A stretch of 64,000 nucleotides of DNA from Myxococcales bacterium (GTDB lineage Bacteria > Myxococcota_A > Polyangia > Haliangiales > Haliangiaceae), in contig CANKMW010000028.1 in assembly GCA_947483555.1 (NCBI GenBank), positions 1 to 64,000 of the forward strand, written 5' to 3'. Below the pieces are notes generated by a model. The model made no database searches and had not been told where the DNA came from. It saw only the letters and a program-made list of their open reading frames with translations. The position numbers and the translations under genes were made by a program. Within the stretch, counting starts at the first letter, position 1. Every line of letters starts with the position of its first letter. Positions 35,338 through 45,069 of the stretch are shown here, one piece after another.

Positions 35338-36666
35338 ATGAAGACCCAGCTCTCCACCGCCATTCTCCTCGGACTCTTCGTCGGCGCTGGCGCCGGCTGC
35401 TCCAACGACGACGCGGGGCCACGTCCGCCGGAAAGCGGCGACGCGTTCCTCACCGTCGTCGGAGAGACCAGCGTGTTCATGGAGAACGGATGGCAGCAGG
35501 CGGTCATCGTTCGCTACCACGACGGCGAGGACAACCCGCTCGCCGGCGAGGTCGACTTCGCGATCGGCGGCAGCGGCGGCGGCGCCACGCTGTCGGCGCC
35601 GAGCGCCATCACCAACCGCGACGGTGAGGCCACGGTCAACGTCAACGCCGGCGCCACCGGCCAGGCCGCGTTCAGCGTCGAGGCGGTCGCCGAGTACGCC
35701 ACCCCCGTGAGCTGGCGCATCGCCGTCCGCGCCAACGAGCCGACCGGCCCGCTCGATCCCAAGGGCACCTTCCGGGTCGCCAGCCAGTTCGACCTGGTGT
35801 CGGGGCTGCCCGGCACCGTCGGTCAGGTCACCAACACGTTCATCGACATGACCGACAGCCCCTACGACCCGGCCACGTTCTTCCTCGACCAGGCGGTCAA
35901 CGCGATCAGCGACAGCACCACGCGCGCGCTCATCAACGGCGCCCGCCCGGCGCTCGACGCCATCGTCAACGACGTGATCCGCTCGGCGTCACCCACGATC
36001 GTCACCGACCTGCTCGAGGTCGGCAACAACTTCGGCCAGGTGGCGCGCAAGTTCGGGACCCAGTCGACGCTCACGGTGACCGCCGCCGCCGAGGGCTTCG
36101 CGTCGAGCCACACGCTGACCCACATCGTCTTCACCGTCGACGGTCAGAGCTCGCAGTTCCTGCTCTCCGACCTCGGCATGACCAACGTGGCCGCGCCCAA
36201 CGTCGGCTACCAGCAGACCGATGACCGCACCGACATCGCGACCCACCAGTTCCCGCTCAGCTACGGCTCGGTGCTGATGGTTGCCCTCGAGGAGGTCATC
36301 ATCCCGCTGGTCGACCCGTCGGCCACCGACCTGAACAGCTTCTTCGCCAACCTCATCAACTGCGACGCCGTGGGCGCCGAGATCTCCGACTACCTGCCGT
36401 TCGGTTCGCCGTCGCTGTACGCCGGCGCCTGCCGCCTCGGCCTCGGTTACGCCACCAACTACATCGAGGGTCGCATCCGCTCGCTCGACAGCTCGGCGCT
36501 CCTCCTCAACGTCAGCGGCAACGCGCGGCCGATGGACACCAACACCGACCGCAAGATCGACATCCTGCAGAACGGCACCTGGACCGGCTCGATGACCTAC
36601 GCCAACCAGCCGGTCACGCTCGGCGCCTCGACGTTCCGCGGCGACCGCATGACCACCCCCAACTGA
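35338..36666 (+). CDS. Lipoprotein with Ig-like (Big-type) domain
   Basis: 442 residues from ATG 35338, with an AAGG-type RBS. Signal peptide with lipobox GAGC near residue 20 (LLGLFVGAGAGCSND). Residues ~35-115 resemble a bacterial Ig-like fold (FAIGGSGGGATLSAPSAITNRDGEATVNVNAG), as in Big-1 domains. The remainder is unassigned, with two cysteines that could pair. Predicted outer-membrane or periplasmic lipoprotein; role unknown. A strong hairpin follows at 36720. Confidence 0.8.
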   Translation: MKTQLSTAILLGLFVGAGAGCSNDDAGPRPPESGDAFLTVVGETSVFMENGWQQAVIVRYHDGEDNPLAGEVDFAIGGSGGGATLSAPSAITNRDGEATVNVNAGATGQAAFSVEAVAEYATPVSWRIAVRANEPTGPLDPKGTFRVASQFDLVSGLPGTVGQVTNTFIDMTDSPYDPATFFLDQAVNAISDSTTRALINGARPALDAIVNDVIRSASPTIVTDLLEVGNNFGQVARKFGTQSTLTVTAAAEGFASSHTLTHIVFTVDGQSSQFLLSDLGMTNVAAPNVGYQQTDDRTDIATHQFPLSYGSVLMVALEEVIIPLVDPSATDLNSFFANLINCDAVGAEISDYLPFGSPSLYAGACRLGLGYATNYIEGRIRSLDSSALLLNVSGNARPMDTNTDRKIDILQNGTWTGSMTYANQPVTLGASTFRGDRMTTPN

Positions 36667-36719
36667 CCCGCTCATCCTCGACCGTCCTGAGCGAGCGGCT
36701 CAGCAACAAGCAAGCAATG

Positions 36720-36748
36720 ATGCCTCGCGCCGGTCCGGCGCGGGGCAT
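36720..36748 (+). terminator. Long GC-rich hairpin
   Basis: ATGCCTCGCGCCGG pairs with CCGGCGCGGGGCAT, a 14-bp near-perfect stem with one G-U pair and a minimal loop, followed by a tandem GGGCGTTTC. Likely terminator of the lipoprotein gene. A truncated REP-like CCTGAGCGAGCGG lies just upstream near 36686. Confidence 0.65.
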
Positions 36749-36821
36749 CGGGCGTTTCGGGCGTTTCGGGCTGGCGGACGGGGAATGATCGCGGCCAGCC
36801 GCGCGTCTGGCACACTGAGCC

Positions 36822-38096
36822 ATGGCGTCATGCCCCGTTCGCGCCGAGCGAGGCCATGGGCCGAGTCGAAGCGGCCACGTGTGCCTCGCCGTGCTGGCCG
36901 CGACCGTCGCGTGCAAGCGCAGCGCGGCCGAACCGTGCCCGCTGCCGGTGACCCCGGCGCCCCCGCTCGTCCCGGCGGTGACCGATCGGCTCGACCTGGC
37001 CGCCGTCAGCTGGGCCGACCTGCCGGGATGGGGAGACGACCAGCTCGCCGCCGCCATCCCGGCGCTGCTGGCGTCGTGCGCCAAGCTGGCCAAGCTCGGC
37101 GACCACGAGCGCGTCGGGGTCGCGCCCAGCGGCGGCACCGCCAAGGACTGGCGTTCGCCCTGCACCGCGGCGGCGCGGGTGCCGGCCGGCGATCATGGGG
37201 CCGCCCGCGCCTTCTTCCAGCGCGAGTTCTCACCCTACGCCGCGTCCGGCAAGGACGGTCCGGTCGGCAAGCTCACCGGCTACTACGTCGCGGCGCTGCG
37301 CGCCTCGCGGCGGCGGCACGGCGCCTACCAGGTGCCGGTGCTCGGGCGGCCCAAGGATCTGGTCTCGATCGATCTCACCCCGTTCGTCGACGACGCGCGC
37401 GGACGGCGGCTGTGGGGCCGTCTGGACCCCAAGACCGGCGCGGTGGCCCTGTATCCGACCCGCGCCGAGATCCGCAACGGCGCGCTCGACGCTGAGCACC
37501 TCGAGATCCTGTGGGCCGACGACAAGGTCGACGCGTTGTTCGCCGAGATCGAAGGCTCGGCGCGCGTCACGCTCGACGACGGTTCCGAGGTGTGGCTCGA
37601 GTTCGATGGCAAGAACGGCCGCCCGTACCAGGGCGTCGGCAAGCTGCTGCGCGCGCTCGGCGAGCTGAAGGCCGGTGAGGGCACGATGCAGGGCATCCGG
37701 GCCTGGTTCGCGGCGCACCCCGATCGGGTCGACGAGATCATCGATCAGAATCCGAGCAAGGTCTTCTTCAAGCTCCGCACCCGGCCCGGCGCGGTCGGCT
37801 CGCAGGGTGTGGTGCTCACGGCCCGGCGGTCGATGGCGATCGATCGCGCGTACATCGCGCACTCGACCCCGGTGTGGGTCGAGACCGAGGCGCCGGTGGC
37901 CGGCACGCGCGGCACGGTGGCCTGGCGGCAGCTCCTCATCGCGCAGGACACCGGCGGCGGCATCCTGGGGCCGATCCGAGGCGACGTCTACTGGGGCGAC
38001 GACGAGGCCGCCGCCGACATCGCCGGGCGGATGGGTGGCCCGGGCAAGTTCTGGCTGCTGTTGCCGCGCGCCACGCGAGTGTCTCACACTCCCTGA
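36822..38096 (+). CDS. mltA: MltA family lytic transglycosylase
   Basis: 424 residues from ATG 36822. Signal-like start with Cys in VLAATVACKRS suggests a lipoprotein. The MltA domain (~150-330) has LTGYYVA, VDALFAEIEGSARV and PYQGVGK; the 3D domain contains the catalytic-region DTGGGILGPIRGDVYWG near residue 375. Cleaves glycan strands to form 1,6-anhydro-muropeptides at the outer membrane inner face. Normal length. Stands alone, followed by a small zinc-ribbon gene. Confidence 0.92.
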   Translation: MASCPVRAERGHGPSRSGHVCLAVLAATVACKRSAAEPCPLPVTPAPPLVPAVTDRLDLAAVSWADLPGWGDDQLAAAIPALLASCAKLAKLGDHERVGVAPSGGTAKDWRSPCTAAARVPAGDHGAARAFFQREFSPYAASGKDGPVGKLTGYYVAALRASRRRHGAYQVPVLGRPKDLVSIDLTPFVDDARGRRLWGRLDPKTGAVALYPTRAEIRNGALDAEHLEILWADDKVDALFAEIEGSARVTLDDGSEVWLEFDGKNGRPYQGVGKLLRALGELKAGEGTMQGIRAWFAAHPDRVDEIIDQNPSKVFFKLRTRPGAVGSQGVVLTARRSMAIDRAYIAHSTPVWVETEAPVAGTRGTVAWRQLLIAQDTGGGILGPIRGDVYWGDDEAAADIAGRMGGPGKFWLLLPRATRVSHTP

Positions 38097-38152
38097 CATG
38101 CTCCTTACCGCGACCGGAAATCGCGGCGGCGGCTCGTGCGTTGAAGGCAGGG

Positions 38153-38407
38153 ATGAGCACCACCGCCTACGCGATCTGCCGCACCTGCGTCGCGGTCTAC
38201 CCGGCCGAGCGGCGCTGTCCGACCTGCGCGGGCGACACCGAGTCTGCCCGGATCGTGGCGGCGGCCACCGCGGTTGCGCTCGAACCCGTCCACCGCGGAG
38301 CGGCGAGTCGCGGTCCCGGCGACCGCACCCTGCGCCTGGCCGGGATCAGCGCGCTGGCGTCGGGACTCGGGATCGTCGCGTTCGCCGCCGTGGCGGCGTT
38401 GCTGTGA
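38153..38407 (+). CDS. Small zinc-ribbon membrane protein
   Basis: 84 residues from ATG 38153, with AAGG upstream. Two cysteine pairs (CRTC near 11, CPTC near 24) form a short zinc ribbon. A C-terminal hydrophobic helix (ISALASGLGIVAFAAVAALL) anchors it in the membrane. Function unknown. Longer frames upstream overlap mltA and are not supported. Confidence 0.7.
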   Translation: MSTTAYAICRTCVAVYPAERRCPTCAGDTESARIVAAATAVALEPVHRGAASRGPGDRTLRLAGISALASGLGIVAFAAVAALL

Positions 38408-38452
38408 CGGTTTCGCGGTGGTGGTGAGCGGCTGTCATCGAGTGAAACCGTC
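38406..38452 (+). repeat. Nested inverted repeat
   Basis: GACGGTTTC (38406-38414) pairs with GAAACCGTC (38444-38452), starting at the stop of the zinc-ribbon gene. Inside, GCGGTG and a downstream CACCGC can also pair, with AAAA following. Possible terminator or attenuator. Confidence 0.4.
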
Positions 38453-38493
38453 CTCACCGCAAAAGGGGGATTCTCAGAACCGGTGGCGTGCTC

Positions 38494-38499
38494 TACGAT
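38494..38499 (+). promoter_or_regulatory. -10-like TACGAT
   Basis: TACGAT ends 6 nt before GTG 38506, fixing the start of the next gene over an ATG-like alternative at 38488. Confidence 0.4.
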
Positions 38500-38505
38500 C
38501 CGCTG

Positions 38506-38856
38506 GTGTCCGACGATCGCACCTACCGCATGATCCGGCGCAAGCCGGGCGGCACCGGTCCCGAGCACGCCATCCGCGACGCCTTCGCCGCCAAGGATCA
38601 CCGGGTCACCGAGCGCGACCTTCCGGTCGTGGTGGTGCCCGCCGGCACGCAGCCCCAGCTGGCGCGGGCCGCGCCGCCGCCGCGACCGGCCGATGTCGTC
38701 GAGCGCCGCCGCTTCGGCAACGTCGAGGTCACCATCGAGCACCGCGGCGATGAGGTCTCGATCATCATCCCCGGCGTCCTCCGTCTCGCCGGCAGTCGTG
38801 CCGACGCCCTCGCCATGATCGAGGCGCTGGCGCGGTCGCCCGTGCGCCCGACCTGA
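38506..38856 (+). CDS. Small hypothetical protein
   Basis: 116 residues from GTG 38506. A basic N-terminus (YRMIRRKPGGTGPEHAIRDAF) precedes a proline-rich middle (RAAPPPRPADVVERRR) and a C-terminal beta/helix region (VTIEHRGDEVSIIIPG). No signal peptide or catalytic motif. Not recognised. The next gene follows 17 nt later on the same strand. Confidence 0.65.
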   Translation: MSDDRTYRMIRRKPGGTGPEHAIRDAFAAKDHRVTERDLPVVVVPAGTQPQLARAAPPPRPADVVERRRFGNVEVTIEHRGDEVSIIIPGVLRLAGSRADALAMIEALARSPVRPT

Positions 38857-38873
38857 GCTCGCCGCCGTCGACG

Positions 38874-39608
38874 ATGGCGAAACCCAAGGCGAGCTCCCGG
38901 CGCACGGCGACCCCGCGCAAGCCGGCGGTCGCCCCTCCTCAGCTCGGGCCCGAGGCCGGTCCGACGTTCGGGGAGATGCTCGAGCAGCGCGGGCTGCTCG
39001 CCAACACCTCGCAGGCGACGCGCGAGATCATCGCGCGCTCGACGGTGCTCGCCGTCGAGCGCAGCCAGGTCACGCTGCGCGCGGTGTCGTGCCTCGACTG
39101 TACGGCGGCCAAGGCGTGCTGCTCGCTGGTCACCGGCGCGTTCCTGTACGAGGCGGTGCCGATCGCGGCCCGCCTGATCCGCGACGGTCGCGACACCCCG
39201 GAGCTGCGCGAGCAGCTCCGCGCGGCGGCCCACCGGATGGAGACCACGCACCGGTCGCGGCACCAGCATCCGTGCGTGTTTCTCGGCACCGACGAGCGGT
39301 GCACCATCTACGAGGATCGACCGAGCGTGTGCGGCACCCACCTGGTCTCGTCACCGCCGGCGGCGTGCAGCGATCCGGCGGCCCGGATCGTCAAGCTGGT
39401 CGGGCCGTTGCAGGACACCGTCCCGCCCCAGCTCGAGGAGCAGTTCTGCCGGGAGGCGGGGCTGCGCCGCCTCGACGTGCGCTACCGCGGTGCGCTGCCC
39501 CGCGTGGTGCTGTTGTGCCTCGAGGCGTGGCCGCGCCGCGACTACCCGACCTTCCTCGCCGAGCGCTCGCTGCCGGCCGCCCACCGCTACGCGTGGGCCA
39601 GCCGGTGA
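38874..39608 (+). CDS. YkgJ-family cysteine cluster protein
   Basis: 244 residues from ATG 38874. A basic low-complexity lead is followed by a cysteine cluster: CLDCTAAKACCS near residue 75, then HPCVFLGTDERCTIYEDRPSVCG near 130, the pattern of the YkgJ/UPF0153 family thought to coordinate zinc or an iron-sulfur cluster. Cytoplasmic. Members are widespread but poorly characterised. A late CREAG and a LLCLEAW cysteine add further possible ligands. Confidence 0.85.
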   Translation: MAKPKASSRRTATPRKPAVAPPQLGPEAGPTFGEMLEQRGLLANTSQATREIIARSTVLAVERSQVTLRAVSCLDCTAAKACCSLVTGAFLYEAVPIAARLIRDGRDTPELREQLRAAAHRMETTHRSRHQHPCVFLGTDERCTIYEDRPSVCGTHLVSSPPAACSDPAARIVKLVGPLQDTVPPQLEEQFCREAGLRRLDVRYRGALPRVVLLCLEAWPRRDYPTFLAERSLPAAHRYAWASR

Positions 39609-39645
39609 GCACCGGCCGGTGAGCGCCGCCGCGACGAGCGACCGG

Positions 39646-40233
39646 CTACGGTGCCGTCGGGGCTGGCTCGGCCGCGGCGCCGTGGTCCCAGAGCAGGGCC
39701 AGCTCGAGCTCGATGGCGTCGAACGGCTCGGCCCGCACGTGCTCGTCTTCGCCCGCGATCGTCACCAGCAACCAGTGCTCGCGGTGCAAGCTCATCACCT
39801 CGAGCGACCGCTCGAGGGGGTCGACGATCCAGGTATGGCCGACTCCGTTGCGGGCGTAGATCGGCAGCTTGCGCCGGCGGTCGACCCGACGCGTCGACGG
39901 CGAGAGCACCTCGCAGACCCAGTCGGGCGCGGTCGTGAAGTACGCCTCCGCCGGTAGCCGCGGCATGCGCTCGACGCGCCAGCCGGCGAGGTCCGGCACG
40001 ACGATGTCGCCGTGCAGGTGGAGCTCGGGTTCGTCGAGGATGAGCCAGCCGCCGGGGCCGCCGCGTCCGAGCGCGAACGGCGGACCGATGAGGCTACCGA
40101 GCTGGCTGCTCGCCAGCGCATGGCGCGGCGCCGGCCGCGGCGACAGAAACAGCTCGCCGTCGAGGACCTCGGCCACCATGTGCTCGGGCGCGGCGAGGAC
40201 ATCGGCATACGTCGCGCGCGGGCGGCCGACCAT
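39646..40233 (-). CDS. Uma2 family (PD-(D/E)XK) endonuclease-like protein
   Basis: 195 residues from ATG 40233, chosen because TACAAT lies 6 nt upstream; an earlier ATG at 40269 is less likely. Uma2/DUF820 fold: ATYADVLAAPEHMVAEVLDGE, DIVVPDLAGW (the catalytic Asp), WVCEVLSPSTRRVDRRRKL (E-x-K region) and YARNGVGHTWIVDPLER. Members are restriction-like nucleases that proliferate in bacteria; no target is known. A second Uma2 gene lies at 61778-62356. Confidence 0.88.
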   Translation of the reverse strand: MVGRPRATYADVLAAPEHMVAEVLDGELFLSPRPAPRHALASSQLGSLIGPPFALGRGGPGGWLILDEPELHLHGDIVVPDLAGWRVERMPRLPAEAYFTTAPDWVCEVLSPSTRRVDRRRKLPIYARNGVGHTWIVDPLERSLEVMSLHREHWLLVTIAGEDEHVRAEPFDAIELELALLWDHGAAAEPAPTAP

Positions 40234-40239
40234 GCCTGG

Positions 40240-40245
40240 ATTGTA
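40240..40245 (-). promoter_or_regulatory. -10-like TACAAT (minus strand)
   Basis: Minus-strand TACAAT ends 6 nt before ATG 40233, among the best matches to a bacterial -10 in the window and a strong case for a leaderless start. Confidence 0.5.
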
Positions 40246-40280
40246 CCGGCGTGGAATCACGCTGACCATCGCGATCGCTC

Positions 40281-40526
40281 CTAGCGGTCCCACCAGCTCG
40301 GCGGCGCGCGGCCGTCGTCGTCGAACAGGCCGAGGCGACGCAGGTCCCACAGCTCGGACAGCGCCAGCGGCAGCGTCGGGTCGGTGGCGGCCTCGCTCAC
40401 GACCGCGGACGCGTCCGAGCCGGCCGCCCGACCGCTGCGGCGGGTCGCCGCCATGGTGCGAAACGGCGCCCGGCGGCCGAGATCGTGCGCCGACCACTGC
40501 TCGCGGGGTGGGCGGAGGTCCTTCAC
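40281..40526 (-). CDS. Small hypothetical protein, recA operon
   Basis: 81 residues from GTG 40526, overlapping the previous stop by four bases (GTGA). Basic N-terminus (RPPREQWSAHDLGRRAPF), Ala/Ser-rich middle, and a C-terminal segment LALSELWDLRRLGLFDDD. No signal peptide or cysteine knuckles. Not recognised. Its place at the end of recA plus an unknown gene, with GTGA coupling at both junctions, indicates co-translation. Confidence 0.65.
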   Translation of the reverse strand: MKDLRPPREQWSAHDLGRRAPFRTMAATRRSGRAAGSDASAVVSEAATDPTLPLALSELWDLRRLGLFDDDGRAPPSWWDR

Positions 40527-40887
40527 GACCGACCTCCACCGTCGCGAGCCCGCCGGGGTTGGCGCATCACCTCGGCGGCGCAGGCGATGCACTCGTCGCC
40601 CTCGCACAGCGTGCGTTGCAGCCGCCACTCGGCCTCGACCTTGCGGAACGCCTGATCGATCAGCACCGCCGCCAGCGCCGCTGCGGGCACCACGCCGGCC
40701 GCGCCCGCCACCGCGCCCATCTCCTCGGCGATGCCGCTGACCGCCTCGGCCACGTCGCGCTCGAGCTCGAGCAGGCTGATCACGTCGACCGAGCGACGGA
40801 CCAGATCGGTCACCAGCTCCTCGGCGAGGCGCTGCGCGATGGTCGGTTCGGGCGGCCGCGGCGGCGGCAGATCGATGCGGCGCGCGA

Positions 40888-40891
<4 letters not shown>
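40523..40891 (-). CDS. Hypothetical protein, recA operon
   Basis: 122 residues from GTG 40891, overlapping the recA stop (GTGA). Mostly helical, with a hydrophobic Ala/Gly/Val stretch (AGAAGVVPAAALAAVLI) and a C-terminal cysteine group CEGDECIACAAEV, enough for a metal site or disulfide. Function not recognised. The coupling to recA suggests a recombination- or stress-linked role, but this is only context. Confidence 0.7.
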
Positions 40892-41928
<1,037 letters not shown>

Positions 41929-41995
41929 CGATTCCTCCTCCCGCCGTCCTTCGCACATCGCGTGCCACGCTCAAGTCCGCGATCGTTGGCGCTCT

Positions 41996-42060
41996 CTGTC
42001 CGGTCCTCGGACAGCCGGGTCCGGTCGGCCGGACGACGACGTCCGCCATCCGGCCGCGGT
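41996..42060. promoter_or_regulatory. TCCGG/CGGAC repeat cluster upstream of recA
   Basis: Between recA and the divergent lipoprotein gene are repeated TCCGG and CGGAC hexamer-like units (for example GTCCGGTCCTCGGAC, CCGGTCGGCCGGAC) in alternating orientation. The region parallels the cluster at 32532-32588. Possible binding site shared by two promoters, or a coincidence of high GC. Confidence 0.35.
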
Positions 42061-42094
42061 GGCGCCGCCGCCACCACCGTGGGACGCTCCACCC

Positions 42095-42598
42095 ATGCTG
42101 GTCCGGGTCGCGCTCACCGTCATCGCCGCCATCGCCGGGCTGGCGAGCGCCTGCGTCAGCCGCGAGGTCCATTCGTACCCGAGCCGGCTGCGCGAGCACG
42201 CCACCGAGCTCCAGGGCCGCGGCCGCGCCACCATCGAGTCGGTCGACGAGGGAGCGTTCGAGGTCCGAGCCTCGACGCGCGTGAGCATCTCGCAGCGCGA
42301 CGACGGCGCCACGCTCACCCGCGAGGTGACCATCGGCGAGCTGGTCGCCGGCTGCGATCCGGCGGCCGGTGCGACCCCCGGGTGCCTCGCCGATCACGTG
42401 GTCGAGCGGGACACGGTGGTGGGTGAGAAGCGCGAACGCCGCCTCGGCGCCGCGGTCACGTCGATCATCACCACCGCCACCGGCGTCGGTCTGGTCGGGC
42501 TGTGTGTCGTCCAGTGCGACGGCAAGGACGTGGCGATCGGCAGCGGGCTCATCGTCGGTGGCCTCATCATCTTCGTGCTCGGCTTTGCGCTGCACTGA
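42095..42598 (+). CDS. Small lipoprotein with C-terminal membrane helices
   Basis: 167 residues from ATG 42095. Signal peptide with lipobox ASAC near residue 20. A soluble middle (EVRASTRVSISQRDDGATLTREV) is followed by hydrophobic stretches at ~125-165 (AAVTSIITTATGVGLVGLCV, GLIVGGLIIFVLGFALH), unusual for a lipoprotein. Function unknown. Divergent from recA across the repeat cluster. Confidence 0.65.
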   Translation: MLVRVALTVIAAIAGLASACVSREVHSYPSRLREHATELQGRGRATIESVDEGAFEVRASTRVSISQRDDGATLTREVTIGELVAGCDPAAGATPGCLADHVVERDTVVGEKRERRLGAAVTSIITTATGVGLVGLCVVQCDGKDVAIGSGLIVGGLIIFVLGFALH

Positions 42599-42637
42599 CC
42601 GATCTGTGACCGGAATCGGTCGGCAGCGGCGGACCTC

Positions 42638-43330
42638 ATGGCAGAGTCGTCGCCGATGCAGCTCGACGCCCGGATGCGGCTGTTCATGTACCTGCTCGGG
42701 GTGTTCCTCACCTGCCTGCTGATCGGCAACCTGATCGGCGGCAAGCTCACCTCGGTCACGGTGTTCGGCGAGGAGCGGCTGATCTCGGTCGGTCAGCTCT
42801 CGTTCCCGTTGACGTTCGTGCTGACCGACATCATCAACGAGTTCTACGGCCGCAAGATGGCGCGTTCGTTGACCATGCTCGGCTTCTTCATGACCGCGCT
42901 CGCGTTCGGGATCATCCACCTGGCCGGCGTGGTCCCGTTCGCCGCCAACACCGCGATCACCCCGGCGGCGTTCGACAACGTCTTCACCAGCGCGTCGCGG
43001 ATCCAGATCGCGTCGATGATCGCGTTCGTGGTCGCGCAGTTCCTCGACATCGGGGTGTTCTTCCTCATCAAGAAGGCGACCGGCGATCGCTTCCTGTGGC
43101 TGCGCGCCACCGGCTCGACCGCCATCTCGCAGCTGGTCGACACCATCCTGGTCACCTGTATCGCGTTCACCAGCCTGCCCAGCAGCGTGCTGGTCAACAT
43201 CATCGTGACCTCGTACGCGGTGAAGCTGCTGGCGGCGGTCGGGATGACGCCGGTCATCTACGCCCTGCACGAGCTGCTCGAGCGCCGCTACGGCCTGGCC
43301 CCGGTACCGCTCGAGCAGCGGGCGGCGTAG
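42638..43330 (+). CDS. yhhQ: Queuosine precursor transporter (YhhQ/VUT family)
   Basis: 230 residues from ATG 42638; an internal ATG at 42656 is an alternative. About six transmembrane helices. Family signature GNLIGGKLTSV then FPLTFVLTDIINEFYGRKMAR, characteristic of VUT/QPTR proteins that take up preQ0/preQ1 for queuosine in tRNA. Also TGSTAISQLVDTILVT in the second half. Inner membrane. No other queuosine genes are in the window. Confidence 0.88.
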   Translation: MAESSPMQLDARMRLFMYLLGVFLTCLLIGNLIGGKLTSVTVFGEERLISVGQLSFPLTFVLTDIINEFYGRKMARSLTMLGFFMTALAFGIIHLAGVVPFAANTAITPAAFDNVFTSASRIQIASMIAFVVAQFLDIGVFFLIKKATGDRFLWLRATGSTAISQLVDTILVTCIAFTSLPSSVLVNIIVTSYAVKLLAAVGMTPVIYALHELLERRYGLAPVPLEQRAA

Positions 43331-43337
43331 GCCAGCG

Positions 43338-43673
43338 TCAGCGCCAGTCGTCGACCAGCGGACAGCCGGCCAGGCCGAGCTGGGCGACGGCACCCTCGAG
43401 CTTCTTGCGCCGCGCCGGCTTGTCCTGGCCCAGCTTCGCGAATTCGACCAGGAACGCGTGGCCCTCCGTCGAGGTCACGTTGGTGTTGAGCCACTGCGCG
43501 AGCAGGTACGTGGCTTGCCCGCCCGTCTCCTGGTCGGCGCCCGACAGTTGCTTGGCGTTGCAGATCTTCTCGAGGTCGGCGCGGAACGCGTTGCCGGCGC
43601 CGCCCTCGCGACCGCTCTGGCAGGCCGGCAGGGCCAGGGCGAGGGCCAGGAGGAGGCCGATCCGAGACGTCAT
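43338..43673 (-). CDS. Small lipoprotein
   Basis: 111 residues from ATG 43673; minus-strand TATGGT ends 7 nt upstream, the leaderless spacing. Signal peptide with lipobox LPAC near residue 18. The mature part has two further cysteines and reads LEKICNAKQLSGADQETGGQATYLLAQWL. Function unknown. Ends 7 nt from the convergent transporter stop. Confidence 0.7.
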   Translation of the reverse strand: MTSRIGLLLALALALPACQSGREGGAGNAFRADLEKICNAKQLSGADQETGGQATYLLAQWLNTNVTSTEGHAFLVEFAKLGQDKPARRKKLEGAVAQLGLAGCPLVDDWR

Positions 43674-43773
43674 GCCGCAGACCATAGTCGACGAACCCGT
43701 CGCGGGATCTGGAACTGGCGCGCGGTTCCCGCTATGAACGGAGGGTGGCGCCTGCGGGCGCCGGAGGAGCATC

Positions 43774-44178
43774 ATGGCCTACGTCGTCGCCGACCCCTGC
43801 GTGAAGTGCAAGTACACCGACTGCGTCGCGGTCTGCCCTGTCGACTGTTTCTACGAAGGCAAGAACTCGCTGGCGATCAATCCCGACGAGTGCATCGACT
43901 GCGGTGCGTGCGAGCCGGAGTGCCCGACGACCGCGATCTTCGAGGAGAGCGAGCTCCCCACGAAGTGGGCCGTCTACAAGGACATCAACGCGGTCGTGTC
44001 CGGCGCCAAGGCGGCGGCGGATATCGACAAGGGGCCGCTGCCGGCCCACATCGCGCTGGCCATCGACGGTGCGTCGACGTGGCCCAACATCACCGAGCAG
44101 AAGAAGCCGCTTCCCGGCGCCGACGAAGCCGCCAAGGAAGACAACAAGATCGCCGTGCTGTCGCTCGATCCGCCCTGA
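43774..44178 (+). CDS. fdxA: 7Fe-type ferredoxin (FdxA family)
   Basis: 134 residues from ATG 43774 with a GGAGGAGC RBS. Two cluster-binding motifs: CVKCKYTDCVAVCPVDCF (residues ~9-26, with the spacing of a [3Fe-4S]/[4Fe-4S] type) and CIDCGACEPECP (residues ~40-51). A longer C-terminal tail than the usual ~107 residues, ending EAAKEDNKIAVLSLDPP. Cytoplasmic electron carrier. Confidence 0.93.
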   Translation: MAYVVADPCVKCKYTDCVAVCPVDCFYEGKNSLAINPDECIDCGACEPECPTTAIFEESELPTKWAVYKDINAVVSGAKAAADIDKGPLPAHIALAIDGASTWPNITEQKKPLPGADEAAKEDNKIAVLSLDPP

Positions 44179-44249
44179 GCGCGGATCAGCGCGCGACCCT
44201 GAACGTCCGCGCAGTTCCCCCGAGTGGTCCGGCCAGGTGTTCCTGGATC

Positions 44250-45056
44250 ATGCGACTCCAACACCTGCTCCTGGGCGTCGGCGCAGCCGCCGCCTCGGCC
44301 GCGTGCACCACGATGGGCCCCACGCCCGCCACCACGGGCTTCACCGCCCGACCGATGCCGCGCGCCGGTATCGACGTCCAGGCCGGCGTCGTGCCCGGCC
44401 ACAACCTCAGCTCGTCGGTCATCGAAGCGCCGGACGGCAACAGCATCAAGCAGCTGTCGGCGGTGGTGCAGTACGACGAGCTGATCGGCGTCCCCGGCCT
44501 CATCCTCGGCGCGCGCGTGTTCGGCAACGAGGGCGACACGCCGCTCGAGCCGGTGATCGGGTACCGCCGCGAGCTCGGCGACGGCCAGGCGGCGCTGGCC
44601 GGCTTCGCGTACGGCACCAAGGCCAGGCACGCCGAGAACGGCGCCTCGTACGAGATGACGCGCTTCGGCGCCGAGCTGGCCGGCGACGTGCGCGTCATCG
44701 AGCACCGCTGGGCCGAGCCGCACGTGTTCGGCGGCTTCAACCTGCACAACCTCGACAGCAGCGGAACCTACTGCACCGATCCCGACGGCCGCTGGGCCGA
44801 GGACTGCGCCGAGCCGCCCGATCCGGCCAAGCCGACCGCGATCGCGTCGGCCGCCGGCACCTACCCGGCCGCCCACGTCGGCGTCGCCGTCGAGGTGATG
44901 CGCCATCGCGACAGCTGGTTTCACGGCGGGCGCGTCGCGCTCATGGCCGCCGGCGGCACCATGCCGCACGTCGAATCCGGCCGCCAGACCGACGACGAGT
45001 CGTACTTCTCGTTCGGCCTCACGCTGTCGGTCGGCGTCGGCGCCGGCGCGGAGTGA
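44250..45056 (+). CDS. Lipoprotein, beta-rich
   Basis: 268 residues from ATG 44250. Signal peptide with lipobox SAAC near residue 18 (LLLGVGAAAASAACTTM). The mature part has alternating polar/hydrophobic strands and closes in FGLTLSVGVGAGAE, resembling a small beta-barrel or porin-like domain. Cysteines near residues 173 and 183 could form a disulfide. Predicted outer-membrane lipoprotein; role unknown. A perfect palindrome follows its stop. Confidence 0.7.
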   Translation: MRLQHLLLGVGAAAASAACTTMGPTPATTGFTARPMPRAGIDVQAGVVPGHNLSSSVIEAPDGNSIKQLSAVVQYDELIGVPGLILGARVFGNEGDTPLEPVIGYRRELGDGQAALAGFAYGTKARHAENGASYEMTRFGAELAGDVRVIEHRWAEPHVFGGFNLHNLDSSGTYCTDPDGRWAEDCAEPPDPAKPTAIASAAGTYPAAHVGVAVEVMRHRDSWFHGGRVALMAAGGTMPHVESGRQTDDESYFSFGLTLSVGVGAGAE

Positions 45057-45057
45057 C

Positions 45058-45069
45058 TGTAACGTTACA
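45058..45069. promoter_or_regulatory. Perfect palindrome TGTAACGTTACA
   Basis: A 12-bp perfect palindrome sits 1 nt after the lipoprotein stop and ~120 bp before the next start. Its AT content contrasts with the surrounding GC-rich sequence. Typical of a dimeric regulator operator (TetR- or MarR-type). Confidence 0.5.
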
